Part shown: in pieces, positions 62,267-64,000 of the stretch
How the letters are laid out: the number at the start of each line of letters is the position of its first letter
Numbering within the stretch: position 1 is the stretch's first letter
NCBI GenBank assembly: GCA_965247705.1
Contig: CBDFHV010000074.1
Coordinates: forward strand, 1 to 64,000
Length of the DNA stretch: 64,000 nucleotides
From: CBDFHV01 sp965247705
GTDB taxonomy: Bacteria > Pseudomonadota > Alphaproteobacteria > Rhodospirillales > CAMCUA01
Direction: 5' to 3'
Notes under the pieces: generated by a model
The model's database searches: none
The model's input: the letters and a program-made list of their open reading frames with translations, nothing else
Told to the model about the DNA's origin: nothing
Position numbers and translations under genes: made by a program

Positions 62267-64000
62267 GTGCCCACCTGGACGCTCGCTTACGAGGGATTCA
62301 AGCCACAGGAAGAAGGGCTGCGCGAGGCCCTGACCGCGACCGGAAACGGGGCCTTTTGTACCCGCGGCGCCGCCGAATGGGCATCGGCCGATGACGTGCA
62401 CTACCCTGGAACCTACCTTGCGGGCGGCTACAACCGGCAGACCACCGCGGTCGCCGGGCGTCCGGTGGAGAATGAAGACCTCGTCAACATGCCGAACTGG
62501 CTATGCCTGACCTACCGCATCGACGGCGGGCCATGACTGGACCTCAGCGCTTGCGATATTTTCGACTATCACCATGAACTGAACCTCGCCGGAGGCCTGA
62601 TGACCCGACGCCTGCGGGTGAAAGACGCCCGCGGCCGGGTCACGAGACTGGTCAGCCGCCGCTTCGTCAGCATGGCGCACCCCCACATCGCGGCCCTCGA
62701 GTGGCGCCTGTCGGCGGAGAACTGGTCGGGGCGCCTCGAGCTGCGCTCGGCGCTTGACGGCAGGGTCGTCAATTGGGGCGTCAAACGCTACCGGGCCCTG
62801 GAAGGCAGGCACCTGGTACCGGAGGACACCGAGAAAATCGACACCGACGCCATCGGCCTGGTCGTGCGCACCAGCCAATCGTGCATTCGAGTGGCCCAGG
62901 CGGCCCGGACCCGGGTCTACGCCGACGGCAAGGAACGGAATGTGCGCCGTCGTCTGGTCCGGCGGATCGGCTACGTGGCCCAAGACCTGTCCCTCGACGT
63001 CGCCGAGGGAGAAACCCTTCGCATCGAAAAGATCGTCGCCTTCTACAGTTCCCGTGATTTGGGAATTTCCGAACCCGCCAACGAAGTTCGCAACGCGATG
63101 ACCCGCCTCGCCGGATTCGAGTCGCTGTTCGATGACCACCGGACCGCTTGGGCGCAGCTCTGGCGCCGCTGCGATATCGAGCTGCGGGACGGCGCGCGCA
63201 ACCAGATGATCCTCCGGCTGCATATCTTTCATCTGCTTCAGACGGTGTCGCCCAACACCCTGGACCTCGACGTCGGCGTCCCGGCGCGCGGCCTGCACGG
63301 CGAGGCCTATCGGGGTCACATCTTCTGGGATGACATGTTCATTCTGCCGTTCCTGAATTTCCGCATCCCCGAGATCTCCCATACCCTGTTGCTGTACCGC
63401 TATCACCGCCTGGACGAGGCACGGGCCAACGCCAAGGACGCCGGCCATCGGGGCGCCATGTACCCCTGGCAGAGCGGCAGCAGCGGCCGCGAGGAAACCC
63501 AGTCCGTCCACCTCAATCCCAAGTTCGGACGGTGGCTACCCGACAACAGCCATCGCCAACGGCACGTCAACCTGGCGATCGTCTACAACATCGTTCAGTA
63601 CGTCCGGATCACCGGACACCGGGGCTTCCTGTCCGTCTATGGCTGGCGGGTGATCTTCGAAATCGCCCGCTATTTCGCCAGCATCGCCCACTACAACCCG
63701 GAACTTGGCCGCTACGAGATCCACGGCGTCATGGGGCCTGACGAGTACCACGAGGCCTATCCGGACGCCGAGGAGCATGGCCTGCGCAACAACGCCTACA
63801 CCAATGTCATGGTGTCCTGGGTCCTCGACATGGCACTCAGGGTCCTGGACCAACTTCTCGCCTATCGCCGCGACGAGATCATCGAGGTCATGGGCCTGAC
63901 CGACGAGGAGATCTCCTCCTGGGTCGACATCTCCCATCGCCTGTACGTCCCCTTTCACGCCGACGGAATCATCAGCCAGTTCGATGGCTACGATGACCTG
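62267..64000 (+). pseudogene. GH65 glycoside phosphorylase, in-frame TGA, 3' end beyond window
   Basis: GH65 N-terminal domain (WTLAYEGFKPQEEGLREALT, GNGAFCTRGA, NMPNWLCLTYRIDGG) followed in the same frame by the catalytic barrel (FWDDMFILPFLNF, VMGPDEYHE with the catalytic Glu). Reading stops at a single TGA, 62534-62536, where relatives have TGG for Trp (IDGG-x-W). After it the frame is open to 64000, so one base change (or an error) separates it from an intact gene. GTG 62267 has GGGGAGGAG upstream. The enzyme would cleave trehalose, kojibiose or a similar disaccharide with phosphate. Confidence 0.88.

Overview
The window is a GC-rich stretch of an alphaproteobacterial chromosome, most probably from the Rhodospirillales. 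This assignment is inferred from gene order: dusB-ntrB-ntrC-ntrY-ntrX-trkA followed by hfq-hflX, fused ispDF, a sufBCDSE operon behind an IscR-type regulator, and an mltB-rlpA-DD-carboxypeptidase-tmk-holB-metG-tatD-MBL block. I found no rRNA, no convincing tRNA and no CRISPR array.

Layout. 0-2.8 kb: a CheY-like regulator and an MsbA-type ABC exporter whose last 28 codons are cut off by a one-base deletion. 2.8-9.9 kb: two IscR-like operators, then iscR-sufB-sufC-sufD-sufS-sufE-sufT-grxD and a second Rrf2 regulator lacking cluster cysteines. 9.9-14.2 kb: the PEP-CTERM TPR protein PrsT and a PEP-CTERM surface protein with an exact sigma-54 promoter. 14.2-20.6 kb: [2Fe-2S] ferredoxin, CutA, IspDF, a CcsA/YpjD-like membrane protein, a GT2 glycosyltransferase with an FAD partner, and a small FliF-like membrane protein. 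20.8-32.6 kb: the nitrogen and redox regulatory operon dusB-ntrBCYX, trkA, a HAD phosphatase, hfq and hflX. 32.8-35.6 kb: an inositol monophosphatase and a 1.0-kb tandem duplication of a beta-hydroxyacid dehydrogenase whose first copy has decayed. 35.7-38.3 kb: a lipoprotein and an IS110-family element with an internal 196-bp duplication. 38.4-40.2 kb: mazG and an EEP-family hydrolase.

40.2-43.9 kb is an accessory patch of broken genes: a truncated nuclease, a pentapeptide-repeat gene and a HEPN-like gene. The last two are each split by a copy of the same miniature inverted-repeat element. The patch also holds an intact pentapeptide gene flanked by copies of a peptidase 3' end, and a 37-codon basic small ORF behind a perfect Shine-Dalgarno sequence. 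43.9-53.7 kb is a long minus-strand cell-wall, replication and translation block with mostly overlapping starts and stops. 53.7-59.1 kb holds small lipoproteins, a glyoxalase-fold protein, a GST with a divergent LysR regulator, a Sel1 lipoprotein and an orphan solute-binding protein. 59.3-64 kb has a third copy of the miniature element, an enolase-superfamily enzyme, and a trehalose/disaccharide cluster (beta-phosphoglucomutase-like HAD, OtsB, GH65). The GH65 gene carries an in-frame TGA and runs off the window edge.

The most unusual item is the 99-bp miniature element (copies near 41.0, 42.2 and 59.3 kb). Two full-length copies are identical over 99 bases, all three sit at CTAG, and removing the element with one CTAG restores the reading frame of both interrupted genes exactly. 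Several other lesions (exporter frameshift, dehydrogenase frameshifts, GH65 TGA) are single-site changes that could be real decay or sequence errors; raw reads would decide.
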